This document shows, piece after piece, positions 23,896 through 33,777 of a stretch of DNA of 64,000 nt. Source of the stretch: Streptomyces zhaozhouensis (GTDB lineage Bacteria; Actinomycetota; Actinomycetes; Streptomycetales; Streptomycetaceae). Made by a program: the position numbers and the translations under genes. The notes under the pieces are model-generated. The model saw nothing but the letters and a program-made list of their open reading frames with translations, ran no database searches and was not told the DNA's origin. Positions within the stretch are counted from its first letter, which is position 1. The number at the start of each line of letters is the position of its first letter. The DNA lies in assembly GCF_900230195.1 (NCBI RefSeq), contig NZ_OCNE01000022.1:1-64000 (forward strand), read 5' to 3'.

Positions 23896-25485
23896 TCAGT
23901 CGTTGAGGTCGACGCCCCTGGCGGAGGTGGCGCCGATCTCCTCGGCGACCTCGCTGAGCACGCCGGACGGGATGGTGCCGTCCACGGTGAGGACGATCAG
24001 CGCCTCCCCGCCCTCCTCGGCGCGGGCGACCTGCATCCCCGCGATGTTGATCTCGGCCTCGCCCAGGATGCGGCCGAGGGTGCCGACCACGCCGGGCCGG
24101 TCGCCGTAGCGCAGGAACGCCATGTGGTCGGCGACCGCGAGGTCCACGGTGTGCTCGCCGATGCCGACGATCTTCTGCTGGTGCTTGGGGCCGGCCAGGG
24201 TGCCGGAGACCGAGATGACCTGGCCGTCGGTGAGGGTGCCGCGGACCGTGATCAGGTTCCGGTGGTCGGGAGACTCGGAGCTGGTGGTCAGCCGCACCTC
24301 GACACCGCGCTCCTGGGCGAAGAGCGGCGCGTTGACGTAGGAGACCGTCTCGGCGACGACATCCTCGAAGACGCCCTTGAGCGCGGAGAGTTCGAGCACC
24401 TTGACGTCGTGCTGGGTGATCTCGCCGCGCACCTCGACGTCGAGCCGCTGGGCGACCTCGCCGGCCAGCGCGGTGAAGATCCGGCCGAGCTTCTCGGCGA
24501 GCGGCAGCCCGGGACGCACGTCCTCGGCGATCACGCCGCCCTGGACGTTGACCGCGTCGGGGACCAGCTCCCCGGCGAGGGCCAGGCGCACGGAGCGGGC
24601 GACGGAGATGCCGGCCTTCTCCTGGGCCTCTCCCGTCGAGGCGCCCAGGTGCGGGGTCCCCACGACCTGGTCGAACTCGAAGAGCGGCGAGTCGGTGCAC
24701 GGCTCGGACGCGTAGACGTCGAGGCCGGCGCCGGCGACCCGGCCCTCCTTGAGGGCGCTGTGCAGCGCGGCCTCGTCGACGATGCCGCCCCTGGCCGCGT
24801 TGACGATGCGCACGGAGGGCTTGACCTTGTGCAGCGCCTCGTCGCCGATGAGCCCCAGGGTCTCCGGGGTCTTCGGCAGGTGGACGGTGATGAAGTCGGA
24901 GGTCTCCAGCAGCTCGTCCAGGGTGAGCAGTTTGACGCCCAGCTGGGCGGCGCGCGCGGCCTGCACATAGGGGTCGTAGGCGACGATCTTCATGCCGAAG
25001 GCGGCCATCCGCTGGGCCACCAGCAGACCGATCCGGCCCAGGCCGACGACGCCCAGGGTCTTCTCGGACAGCTCGACGCCGGTGTACTTGCTGCGCTTCC
25101 ACTCGCCGTTTTTGAGCGCGGCGTTGGCCTGGGGGATGTTCCGCGCGGTGGCGATCAGCAGGCCGCAGGCCAGCTCGGCGGCGGTGATGATGTTGGAGGT
25201 CGGCGCGTTGACGACCATGACGCCGGCCTTGGTGGCGGCGGCGACGTCGACGTTGTCCAGGCCCACGCCGGCACGGGCGACGACCCGCAGCCGGCCGGCG
25301 GCGGCGATGGCCTCGGCGTCGACCTTGGTGGCGCTGCGGATCAGAATGGCGTCCACCTCGGCGATGGCGCCCAGCAGTTCGGCGCGGTTGGCGCCGTCGC
25401 AGTGCCGGATCTCGAAGTCCGGCCCCAAGGCGTCAACCGTGGCGGGGGAAAGCTCTTCGGCGATGAGTACGACGGGCTTGCTCAC
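23896..25485 (-). CDS. serA: D-3-phosphoglycerate dehydrogenase SerA
   Basis: First enzyme of serine synthesis, oxidising 3-phosphoglycerate with NAD. The 529 aa form is the long actinobacterial type: catalytic and NAD-binding domains (GLGRIGLLVAQR; the Arg in NAARGGIVDE, the Glu region and PHLGASTGE), then an intervening domain and a C-terminal ACT domain for serine feedback. The GTG at 25485 is preceded by AAAGGA at a somewhat long spacing. It lies 221 nt after the ilvC stop on the same strand, with a hairpin between, so it is probably a separate unit. Confidence 0.96.
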   Translation of the reverse strand: MSKPVVLIAEELSPATVDALGPDFEIRHCDGANRAELLGAIAEVDAILIRSATKVDAEAIAAAGRLRVVARAGVGLDNVDVAAATKAGVMVVNAPTSNIITAAELACGLLIATARNIPQANAALKNGEWKRSKYTGVELSEKTLGVVGLGRIGLLVAQRMAAFGMKIVAYDPYVQAARAAQLGVKLLTLDELLETSDFITVHLPKTPETLGLIGDEALHKVKPSVRIVNAARGGIVDEAALHSALKEGRVAGAGLDVYASEPCTDSPLFEFDQVVGTPHLGASTGEAQEKAGISVARSVRLALAGELVPDAVNVQGGVIAEDVRPGLPLAEKLGRIFTALAGEVAQRLDVEVRGEITQHDVKVLELSALKGVFEDVVAETVSYVNAPLFAQERGVEVRLTTSSESPDHRNLITVRGTLTDGQVISVSGTLAGPKHQQKIVGIGEHTVDLAVADHMAFLRYGDRPGVVGTLGRILGEAEINIAGMQVARAEEGGEALIVLTVDGTIPSGVLSEVAEEIGATSARGVDLND

Positions 25486-25627
25486 TGGGTCTCACTGGTC
25501 CTTTGCGGAAGGCCGCGTCCCGACGGCCGTCGACGGGGTGGAGGAGAGGTGGGGCGGGCAGCCGCGTGGAGACGCACGACGCTGTGAGCCTGTGACGCGC
25601 TTGTGTCTGGCAGTGTATCGGCGCCGT

Positions 25628-25657
25628 GTGGGCCCGGCGGTCGCCCGCCGGACCCAC
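25628..25657 (-). terminator. Terminator of the ilvBNC operon
   Basis: A 13-bp stem with one mismatch (25628-25640 with 25645-25657, 4-nt loop) lies about 50 nt past the ilvC stop. Confidence 0.7.
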
Positions 25658-25706
25658 CGCTCGGACGAGCGAACTCCCGTGGCCCTCACGGAGATCCGCC
25701 CGTCGC

Positions 25707-26705
<999 letters not shown>

Positions 26706-26831
26706 TTCGGTTTTCTCCTTGTTTTCGCCGGTGGTCCCACCCGTGAGGGGACCACCGTATGACATCGGCCGCCTCCGGCCGGGCGTGGCCGGAGGGGGCG
26801 CGTGGGCGTAACGGGGGGCGCGCGCCAGGGG

Positions 26832-27356
26832 TCAGGCGGAGCGCTCCAGGGCGCGCAGCGACCGGTCGGTGATGGACCGGGAACCGCGTCCGATGGCGAT
26901 GGCGCCGGACTGCACCAGTTCCTTGATGCCGAACGGCTCCAACATGCGCAGCATCGCCTCCAGCTTGTCGCTGCTGCCGGTGGCCTCGATGGTGACGGCC
27001 TCCGGCGCCACGTCCACGGTCTTGGCGCGGAAGAGGCGGACGATCTCCACGATCTGGCTCCTGGTGTCGTTGTCGGCCCTGACCTTCACCAGCACCAGCT
27101 CGCGGTGGACGGCGGCGGACGGGTCGAGTTCGACGATCTTCAGGACGTTGACCAGCTTGTTGAGCTGCTTGGTCACCTGCTCCAGCGGCAGGTCCTCGAC
27201 GCTGACCACGATCGTGATCCGGGACACCTCGGGGTGTTCCGTGGTCCCGACGGCGAGGGAGTCGATGTTGAAGTTCCGGCGGGAGAAGAGGGCGGTGATC
27301 CGGGAGAGGACACCGGGCTTGTTCTCCACCAGAACGGAGAGGGTGTGCTTGGACAT
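26832..27356 (-). CDS. ilvN: Acetolactate synthase small regulatory subunit IlvN
   Basis: 174 aa with an N-terminal ACT domain (LSVLVENKPGVLSRITALFSRR) that binds valine and an IlvN C-terminal domain. It activates the IlvB catalytic subunit and confers feedback inhibition. The ATG at 27356 (MSKHTLSV) is the standard family start and lies 48 nt after the ilvB stop, in operon with ilvB and ilvC. Confidence 0.96.
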   Translation of the reverse strand: MSKHTLSVLVENKPGVLSRITALFSRRNFNIDSLAVGTTEHPEVSRITIVVSVEDLPLEQVTKQLNKLVNVLKIVELDPSAAVHRELVLVKVRADNDTRSQIVEIVRLFRAKTVDVAPEAVTIEATGSSDKLEAMLRMLEPFGIKELVQSGAIAIGRGSRSITDRSLRALERSA

Positions 27357-27404
27357 GGCGGTTCTACCTCGTGGTGGCGGGTCGGCTGCGGGCACGCGCG
27401 GCGG

Positions 27405-29303
27405 TCAGTCGGTGGCGTCGCCGAAGTCGGGGCGCACGCCGCGGGCCGCCATCACCTCGTCGTTGGAGGTGCCGGCGGCCACCATCGGCCAGACCATGGC
27501 GTCCTCGTGGACGATGAAGTCCACGACCACGGGGCGGTCGTTGATCGCGTTAGCCTTCTCCAGGACGGCGTCCAGCTGGTCGGGGCGCTCGCAGCGCAGG
27601 CCGACGCAGCCCATGGCCTCGGAGAGCTTCACGAAGTCGGGGACCCTGGTGCCCTTGTTGGTGGCGGTGCCGGTGCCGGCGGCGGAGCCGCTGTAGGCGC
27701 CGGTGGTGCCGTCGTCGCGCAGCACGGTGTTGGAGTAGCGCTGGTTGTAGAAGAGGGTCTGCCACTGGCGGACCATGCCGAGGGCGCCGTTGTTGATGAT
27801 GGCGACCTTGATGGGGATGCCGTTGAGCGCGGCGGTGACCAGCTCCTGGTTGGTCATCTGGAAGCAGCCGTCGCCGTCGATCGCCCAGACCGGGGCGTCG
27901 GGGCGGCCGGCCTTGGCACCGAGCGCGGCGGGGACGGCGTAGCCCATGGTGCCGAGGCCGCCCGAGTTGAGCCAGGTGCCGGGCTTCTCGAAGCGGAGGT
28001 AGTGCGCGGCCCACATCTGGTGCTGGCCGACCCCGGCGGTGAAGATGGTGCCCTCGGGGGCGAGTTGACCGACGCGCTCGATGACCTGCTGCGGCGAGAG
28101 GCTGCCGTCCTCGGGCAGGTCGTAGCCCAGCGGGTAGGTCTCGCGCCAGCTCTCCAGCTGGCGCCACCAGCCGGCGTAGCGCTCCCGGCCGCGCGGGCCG
28201 TTCGCGTCCCCGGCGTCGTCGGCCTCGACGGCGCCCAGCAGGTCGGTCATGACCTCCTTGACGTCGCCGACGATCGGGACGTCGGCCAGGCGGTTCTTGC
28301 CGATCTCGGCGGGGTCGATGTCGGCGTGCACGATCTTGGCGTGCGGGGCGAACGAGTCGATCCGGCCGGTGACGCGGTCGTCGAAGCGGGCGCCGAGGGC
28401 GACGATCAGGTCGGCCTTCTGGAGCGCGGTGACGGAGGCGACCGAGCCGTGCATCCCGGGCATCCCCAGGTGCTGGGGGTGGCTGTCGGGGAAGGCGCCC
28501 AGCGCCATCAGCGTCGTGGTGACGGGCACCCCGGTGCGCTCGGCGAGCGCCAGCAGCTCGGCGGCCGCCCCGGCCTTGACGACGCCGCCGCCGACGTAGA
28601 GCACGGGGCGCCTGGCCTCGGCGATCAGCCGGGCGGCCTCGCGGATCTGCTTGGCGTGCGGACGGCTCACGGGCCGGTAGCCGGGCAACTCGGCGGTGGG
28701 CGGCCAGCTGAACGTGGTCTGCTTCTGGAACGCGTCCTTGGCGATGTCGACCAGCACGGGCCCTGGGCGCCCGGTGGAGGCGATGTGGAACGCCTCCGCG
28801 ATGGTGCGCGGGATCTCGGCGGGGTCGGTGACCAGGAAGTTGTGCTTGGTGACGGGCAGGGTGATGCCGCAGATGTCGGCTTCCTGGAAGGCGTCGGAGC
28901 CGATGGTGGACGAGGAGACCTGGCCGGTGATGGCGACCAGCGGGACCGAGTCCATGTGGGCGTCGGCGATGGGGGTCACCAGGTTGGTGGCGCCGGGACC
29001 TGAGGTGGCCATGCACACGCCGACCTTGCCGGTGGCCTGGGCGTAGCCGGTGGCGGCGTGCCCCGCGCCCTGCTCGTGGCGGACCAGGATGTGGCGCACC
29101 GTCGTGGAGTCCATCAGCGGGTCGTAGGCGGGGAGGATCGAGCCGCCGGGGATGCCGAACACCGTGTCGGCGCCCACCGCTTCGAGGGAGCGGATGAGCG
29201 ACTGGGCGCCCGTGACCTGCGCGACGGTGGACGTGGGCTGGGGTGCTCCGTTGCGGGGCGCCCGCGGTTGCGGCTTGGGTGCCCCGGTGGCCTGCTCGGT
29301 CAT
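27405..29303 (-). CDS. ilvB: Acetolactate synthase large catalytic subunit IlvB
   Basis: ThDP-dependent enzyme, 632 aa from ATG 29303 (MTEQATGAPK, the usual Streptomyces start). It makes 2-acetolactate from pyruvate or 2-aceto-2-hydroxybutyrate from pyruvate and 2-ketobutyrate. Visible motifs are VRHEQGAGHAATGYAQ with the catalytic Glu, the FAD-binding middle domain, and the ThDP motif IDGDGCFQMTNQEL...NNGALG. A longer frame reaches 29417, but those codons overlap the attenuator region. The 250-nt leader has a BCAA-rich leader peptide (29512-29553) and a U6-tailed terminator (29442-29475), so transcription is set by charged branched-chain tRNA supply. Confidence 0.97.
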   Translation of the reverse strand: MTEQATGAPKPQPRAPRNGAPQPTSTVAQVTGAQSLIRSLEAVGADTVFGIPGGSILPAYDPLMDSTTVRHILVRHEQGAGHAATGYAQATGKVGVCMATSGPGATNLVTPIADAHMDSVPLVAITGQVSSSTIGSDAFQEADICGITLPVTKHNFLVTDPAEIPRTIAEAFHIASTGRPGPVLVDIAKDAFQKQTTFSWPPTAELPGYRPVSRPHAKQIREAARLIAEARRPVLYVGGGVVKAGAAAELLALAERTGVPVTTTLMALGAFPDSHPQHLGMPGMHGSVASVTALQKADLIVALGARFDDRVTGRIDSFAPHAKIVHADIDPAEIGKNRLADVPIVGDVKEVMTDLLGAVEADDAGDANGPRGRERYAGWWRQLESWRETYPLGYDLPEDGSLSPQQVIERVGQLAPEGTIFTAGVGQHQMWAAHYLRFEKPGTWLNSGGLGTMGYAVPAALGAKAGRPDAPVWAIDGDGCFQMTNQELVTAALNGIPIKVAIINNGALGMVRQWQTLFYNQRYSNTVLRDDGTTGAYSGSAAGTGTATNKGTRVPDFVKLSEAMGCVGLRCERPDQLDAVLEKANAINDRPVVVDFIVHEDAMVWPMVAAGTSNDEVMAARGVRPDFGDATD

Positions 29304-29441
29304 CACGATCTCTTCTCGGGGGGATGTGGGTGCCGGCGCCCCCGTGGAGCGCGGGCGGTCGGCTTGGAGGGAGCTGGGGAGTGCTTCGGCTGGCGGTGCG
29401 GCGGCGCGAACGGTCATCGTCTCGGATGGCGTCGGTGCAAC

Positions 29442-29475
29442 AAAAAACCCCTCGTGCCGTCAGGCATACGAGGGG
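29442..29475 (-). terminator. Attenuator terminator in the ilvB leader
   Basis: Read on the minus strand, the stem 29475-29468 with 29455-29448 (8 bp, extended by a gcc/ggc pairing inside) is followed by six U residues at 29447-29442. It lies 37 nt after the leader-peptide stop and about 140 nt before ilvB, the classical attenuator position. Confidence 0.88.
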
Positions 29476-29511
29476 AAGCGCGTCGCTGGGGGCCGCAGGG
29501 GGTGCCTGGGG

Positions 29512-29553
29512 TCAGCCGACGCGCCACGAAAGTACGAGAATTCCGGTGTGCAT
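29512..29553 (-). CDS. ilvB leader peptide
   Basis: A 13-codon ORF, MHTGILVLSWRVG, with the clustered codons Ile-Leu-Val-Leu. It closely resembles the known Streptomyces ilvB leader peptide pattern M-x-T-x-ILVL-x-x-RVG. Ribosome stalling on these codons when branched-chain amino acids are short should favour an antiterminator over the hairpin at 29442-29475. No ribosome site is visible; the promoter at 29561-29590 places +1 at or just before the ATG, so it is probably translated as a leaderless ORF. Confidence 0.85.
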   Translation of the reverse strand: MHTGILVLSWRVG

Positions 29554-29560
29554 GGCACAG

Positions 29561-29590
29561 ACATTGCTCCCCTCCGCCATCGCCTGTCAA
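29561..29590 (-). promoter_or_regulatory. ilvB promoter (HrdB-type)
   Basis: TTGACA at 29590-29585 and CAATGT at 29566-29561 with an 18-nt spacer, on the minus strand. The -35 contains the TGA stop codon of the upstream diguanylate cyclase gene. The predicted start lies within a few nt of the leader-peptide ATG at 29553. Confidence 0.75.
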
Positions 29591-32562
29591 GCGCGCGGGA
29601 CCGAAGTCTCACTATGTGAGCGAGGTGGCTGAACGGCACCGGCGGACGGCAGCGCGGCGGCCGGCGCGCCGGGGCCCGCGGGGTGCGCTGCGCCGGCGGG
29701 GGCGACGGCTCCGGCCTGGCCGGGGGCGCCCGTCTGGCCCGGCGCGCGCCCCCGGGGGATGGCGGGCATGAGGGCCGTCGAGAGGGCGGGCAGCGGCACC
29801 CGGCCGCGCTCCAGCAGGCGGTGCAGGGCGACGGCGTCCAGCGGGGCGCTGAACGCCAGGCCCTGGGCGCGGCGGCAGCCGAGCGCGCGGAGCGCGGCGG
29901 CCTGCTCGGGGCGGTCCACGCCGTCGGCGAGGGAGTCGATGCCGAGGTCGTCGGCGATCCGCAGCAACCCGGCGACGATCTTGCCGAGGACCGGGGACTC
30001 CACCACCCCGGCGACGAGCGCGCCGTCCAGCCTGACCGTGTCGACGGGCAGCCGGTGCAGGGCGGTGGCGGCGGTGCCCGGGCCGCCGAAGCCGCCGAGC
30101 GCGACGCCGACGCCGAAGCGGCTGAGGTCGATCAGCCGGCGGCGCAACTCGTCGGAGGCGAGGACGGGATCGGCCTCGGACAGCTCGATCAGCAGGGCGG
30201 TCGGCGGGAGTCGGTGCTCGGCGAGCCTGGCCTGGAGCGCGCCGACGGCCAGCGCGCGGTCGGTCAGCCGAGCGCTGGGGACGCGCAGCGTGACGGGCAC
30301 GGCGTGCCCGGCCGCGTGGCGGTGGGCGGCGGCCGCGACGGCCTGCTCGACAAGCCAGCCGGTCAGGTCGCCTGCCACGCCGCCGGGGGCGTCGGCCTCG
30401 CCCGGCGGGCCGAAGTTCCAACGCCCGCCGCGCAGGTATTCCACCGGGGTGGTCAGCGGGCCGTGCGGGGAACGCCACCTGGCCTGCGCGTGCAGCGCGG
30501 CGAGCCGTCCGTCGCCGAGGTGGACGACGGGCTGGTGGAGAAGGGTGAACTCGCCGGCGTGCAGCGCCCCGCGCAGCCGGTCGGCCAGCTCGGCGCGGCG
30601 GACGGCCTCGGTCTGGAGCTGGGGCGCGTACAGCTCGACCCTGGCCTTTCCGGCCTGCTTGGCGCGGTACATCGCGAGGTCCGCGTTGCGCATCAGGCCG
30701 GCGGGCGTGCAGCCCGGCTCGGCGAAGGCGACGCCGATGCTGGCGGCGACCCGCAGATCCTGCCCGTCCACCGTGTAGGGACGGGAGAGCGCGGCCCGCA
30801 CGCGCTCGGCGATCTCCAGGATGCGGTACTCCCGCGGCTGCGGCTCCCCGCCCCCGTCGCCGGTGATCAGGGCGGCGAACTCGTCGCCGCCGAGCCTGGC
30901 CGTGGTGTCGTCGGCGCGGACGGCCTCGCGCAGCCGGCGCGCGGCCTGCACCAGCAGCTCGTCGCCCGCCTGGTGGCCGGCCGAGTCGTTGACCGCCTTG
31001 AAGCCGTCGAGGTCGATGAAGAAGACGGCGGCGTCCGGTTCCGCGCCCCGGCCCGGGCTGAGGGCCAGCCGGACGCGCTCGGTGAACAGCGCCCGGTTCG
31101 GCAGGTCGGTGAGCGCGTCGTGGGAGGCGCTGTGCTGCAACTGGGCCTGGAGCCGGACGCGTTCGGTGACGTCACGGGTGTTGAAGATCAGGCCGCCCTC
31201 GTGGCGGTTGACGCTGGACTCGACGTTGAGCCAGTGGCCGGCGCCGTGCCGGACCCGGCACTCGACCCGGGTGGCGGGCTCGCGGCTGGGCGGCACGGCG
31301 AGAAAGCGGCGCAGCTCGTGCAGGACCCGTCCCAGGTCCTCCGGGTGGATCAGGGTGGACAGCTCGCTGCCGATCAGCCGGCCTGGGTGCTGCCCGTAGA
31401 CGCCGACGGCGGCGGGGCTGACGTAACGGAGCTTGCCGTCGGGGGCGGCGATCATGATCACGTCGCTCGATCCCTGGACGAGCGAGCGGAAGTAGTTCTC
31501 CTTCTGGGCCAGCTCGCGGGTGAGCGAGATGTTCTCCATCAGGGTGATGCCCTGGCGCACCAGCAGTGCCAGCACCACCGCGCAGGCCATGTAGACCACG
31601 GCGGCGTCGACCCGGCGGCCGAAGATTATGGTCACCAGGATGCTCAACACGCAGACGGCGGCCGCCAGATAGGGCGCCAGCGCGGAGACCGAGCCGCCGA
31701 GCGGGCGGCAGGCGGGCGGGCGCGGCTCGCGAAGCCCGGGGGCCTCGGGCGCCGGCGAGGAACGGCCCGCCGTCCAGGGGGCGGCGGCCAGCAGCAGCGA
31801 GCCGGCGAACCAGCCCGCGTCCAGCAGCTGCCCCGAGCTGTACTGCTCGCGCAGCGGCGGGCTGGTGAAGAGGGCGTCGCAGAAGACCGTCAACGCCAGG
31901 GCGCCGATGGCCGAGTTGATCGCGGGACGGTGCCGGGCGCTGCGCCGGAAGTGCAGCACGACGATCATGCTGATCAGCACGATGTCCAGCAGCGGGTAGG
32001 CCAGCGCCAGCGCGACCCGCCCCACCGAGCCGGTGCGCACCGCCGTGTGCGCCAGGGCGACGCTCCAGGAGAGCGTCATCAGGGAGCCGCCGATCAGCCA
32101 GACGTCCAGCCCGAGCCTGGCCCAACCCGCCTTGGTCAGCGGGCGTTTGGCGAGCAGCAGCAGGCCGACGATGGCCAGCGGCGCGAAGAGCAGGAACGCG
32201 ATGTCGGCCAGCGAGATGTCCGGGACCTGACGTCCGAGCACCACCTCGTACCAGCCCCAGGTGGCGTTCCCCAGGCCGATCATGACCGAGGAGACGCCGA
32301 ACATCGTCCACGCGGCGCGGAACTCCTCGGTCTGGCGCCTGGCGTACCAGAGGCAGGAGACCGCCGCCGCGAACGCCGCGGCCGCGAGGCCGAAGTCCCC
32401 CATCACCCTGGCGAGTCGGGGCGAACCCCAGCCCGCCAGGGCTCCCGCGGCGTAGCAGGCGCAGACCGCGGCGAGCGCGAGCTGCGGGAGCGGGCCGCCC
32501 AATGGCGGGCCCGCCGGGACACGACGCGGTCCTCGCCGCGTCCATGGGTGGTGCATCGCCAT
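29587..32562 (-). CDS. Membrane GGDEF-EAL protein: active-looking diguanylate cyclase with degenerate EAL
   Basis: About 991 aa from ATG 32562; ATG 32556 is equally possible after the GAAGGGGGG site. There are about ten membrane helices in the first 350 residues, then PAS (FRSLVQGSSDVIMI...), GGDEF and EAL domains and a low-complexity Pro/Ala tail. The cyclase site is intact (RLGGDEFAAL) with an RxxD inhibitory site (RADD, five residues before GGDEF). The EAL domain has lost its key residues: AQA replaces EAL, GGFG replaces DDFG, and the KxD and EGVE-type motifs are altered. It should make cyclic di-GMP and not degrade it. The 3' stop overlaps the ilvB promoter. A BldD-like box lies 72-86 nt upstream of the start. 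Confidence 0.9.
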   Translation of the reverse strand: MAMHHPWTRRGPRRVPAGPPLGGPLPQLALAAVCACYAAGALAGWGSPRLARVMGDFGLAAAAFAAAVSCLWYARRQTEEFRAAWTMFGVSSVMIGLGNATWGWYEVVLGRQVPDISLADIAFLLFAPLAIVGLLLLAKRPLTKAGWARLGLDVWLIGGSLMTLSWSVALAHTAVRTGSVGRVALALAYPLLDIVLISMIVVLHFRRSARHRPAINSAIGALALTVFCDALFTSPPLREQYSSGQLLDAGWFAGSLLLAAAPWTAGRSSPAPEAPGLREPRPPACRPLGGSVSALAPYLAAAVCVLSILVTIIFGRRVDAAVVYMACAVVLALLVRQGITLMENISLTRELAQKENYFRSLVQGSSDVIMIAAPDGKLRYVSPAAVGVYGQHPGRLIGSELSTLIHPEDLGRVLHELRRFLAVPPSREPATRVECRVRHGAGHWLNVESSVNRHEGGLIFNTRDVTERVRLQAQLQHSASHDALTDLPNRALFTERVRLALSPGRGAEPDAAVFFIDLDGFKAVNDSAGHQAGDELLVQAARRLREAVRADDTTARLGGDEFAALITGDGGGEPQPREYRILEIAERVRAALSRPYTVDGQDLRVAASIGVAFAEPGCTPAGLMRNADLAMYRAKQAGKARVELYAPQLQTEAVRRAELADRLRGALHAGEFTLLHQPVVHLGDGRLAALHAQARWRSPHGPLTTPVEYLRGGRWNFGPPGEADAPGGVAGDLTGWLVEQAVAAAAHRHAAGHAVPVTLRVPSARLTDRALAVGALQARLAEHRLPPTALLIELSEADPVLASDELRRRLIDLSRFGVGVALGGFGGPGTAATALHRLPVDTVRLDGALVAGVVESPVLGKIVAGLLRIADDLGIDSLADGVDRPEQAAALRALGCRRAQGLAFSAPLDAVALHRLLERGRVPLPALSTALMPAIPRGRAPGQTGAPGQAGAVAPAGAAHPAGPGAPAAALPSAGAVQPPRSHSETSVPRA

Positions 32563-32633
32563 CGCCCCCCTTCGTTCCGGGCTCACCCCGAAGCGGACGA
32601 TACACCAGTATGGTCACTCAGCGATATAGAGAC

Positions 32634-32648
32634 ATCACCCATAGTGAT
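32634..32648. promoter_or_regulatory. Candidate BldD-binding site upstream of the diguanylate cyclase
   Basis: ATCACCCATAGTGAT matches the BldD consensus nTnACnCnGnGTnAn at all fixed positions but one (T instead of the central G). It lies 72-86 nt upstream of the cyclase start. BldD, when bound to cyclic di-GMP, represses developmental genes in Streptomyces, including several cyclic di-GMP enzyme genes, so feedback on this gene is plausible. Confidence 0.55.
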
Positions 32649-32662
32649 GGTTTGGGGCGAGG

Positions 32663-33613
32663 CTAACGCTCTGAACCGCTGGTCGCCACCGTGTGCCGCA
32701 GCTCCTCACCGAGCGCGAACCTCGTCAACTGCGCGCGCAGCAACGCCTTCGCGCGTGGCTCGAAGGCCGTGGAGGGCCCACCCACGTGCGGCGTGATGAG
32801 CACCCCCGGGGCCCGCCACAGCGGGTGGTCGGCGGGCAGCGGCTCCGGGTCGGTGACGTCGAGGGCCGCCCGCAGCCGGCCGCCGGAGACCTCGGCCAGC
32901 AGCGCCTCCGCGTCGATCACCGGGCCGCGCGCCACGTTGACCACCAGCGCGCCGTCCGGCAGCAGCGCCAACTCCCGCGCGCCCAGCAGGCCGCGGGTGT
33001 GTTCCGTCAACGGGGTGGCGACCATCACCACCTCGGCGCGGGGCAGTAGTTCCGGCAGCTCGGACGAGGCGTGCACGGGGCCGCGCGGCGCGTTCCTGGC
33101 GTGGCCGGCCACCCGGATCACCTCGGCCACCTCGAACGGCAGCAGCCGCTCCTCGATCGCGGCGCCGATGCCGCCGTAGCCGAGGATCAGCACCCGCCGG
33201 TCCGCGAGCGAGGTGTGCACCGCCGGCGCCCACCGCCCCTGAAGCTGGTCGCGCGCCGCCTGGTCGACGCCCCGCAACGCGGACAGCGCCAGGGCCAGGG
33301 CGAGTTCCGCGGTGCTCGTGTTGTGCAGGTCCCCGGCGTTGCACAACACGGCGCCCTCGGGAAGTCGCGGCACCTCGGGAAGCATGTGCTCCACCCCGGC
33401 GGTCAGTGTCTGGACGACCCGCACCGAGGTCATCTCGGCCAGCGGCCGGACGGCGACTTTCGGCCCCTTCAGATACGGCACCGTGTAGAACGCGCAGGCC
33501 GCCGGGTCGCCCGGGTAGGTGTCCTCGCCACGCCAGAGGAGGCAGCGCAGGGAGTCGGGCAGGGGGGCGAGTTCGTCGGCGGAGTAGGGCAACCAGACTT
33601 CCTGAGTACTCAT
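32663..33613 (-). CDS. D-isomer-specific 2-hydroxyacid dehydrogenase
   Basis: 316 aa NAD(P)-dependent dehydrogenase. The Rossmann motif is ILGYGGIGAAIEERL, and the catalytic triad is complete: Arg in VNVARGPVID, Glu in TDPEPLP and His in ITPHVGG. It reduces 2-keto acids such as glyoxylate or hydroxypyruvate, or oxidises the hydroxyacids; the exact substrate is not evident. The ATG at 33613 lacks a good ribosome site. The stop lies about 100 nt before the diguanylate cyclase start on the same strand, but the BldD-like box between them suggests separate control. Confidence 0.9.
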   Translation of the reverse strand: MSTQEVWLPYSADELAPLPDSLRCLLWRGEDTYPGDPAACAFYTVPYLKGPKVAVRPLAEMTSVRVVQTLTAGVEHMLPEVPRLPEGAVLCNAGDLHNTSTAELALALALSALRGVDQAARDQLQGRWAPAVHTSLADRRVLILGYGGIGAAIEERLLPFEVAEVIRVAGHARNAPRGPVHASSELPELLPRAEVVMVATPLTEHTRGLLGARELALLPDGALVVNVARGPVIDAEALLAEVSGGRLRAALDVTDPEPLPADHPLWRAPGVLITPHVGGPSTAFEPRAKALLRAQLTRFALGEELRHTVATSGSER

Positions 33614-33777
33614 GGCGCCAGGCTAACCGCGCGGCCCCCGACGGCCCGGGGCCCGTGGGTGGCTGTCGGCGGCAGGGGATACGTTGGGGGCGATCACGGG
33701 GACGACGGGGACGGCCGGCGAGGGACCGGGGGAGATCCGGGGCGGGTTCGGCGCGGGGAAGGGCGAGGACAGGCCAG

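Noticed and set aside
29303..29417. IlvB start at 29417
   Set aside because: The added residues are unconserved and lie in the attenuator leader.
29683..32796. 1037-codon plus-strand frame antisense to the diguanylate cyclase
   Set aside because: No recognisable motif; mirrors the codon bias of the real gene.
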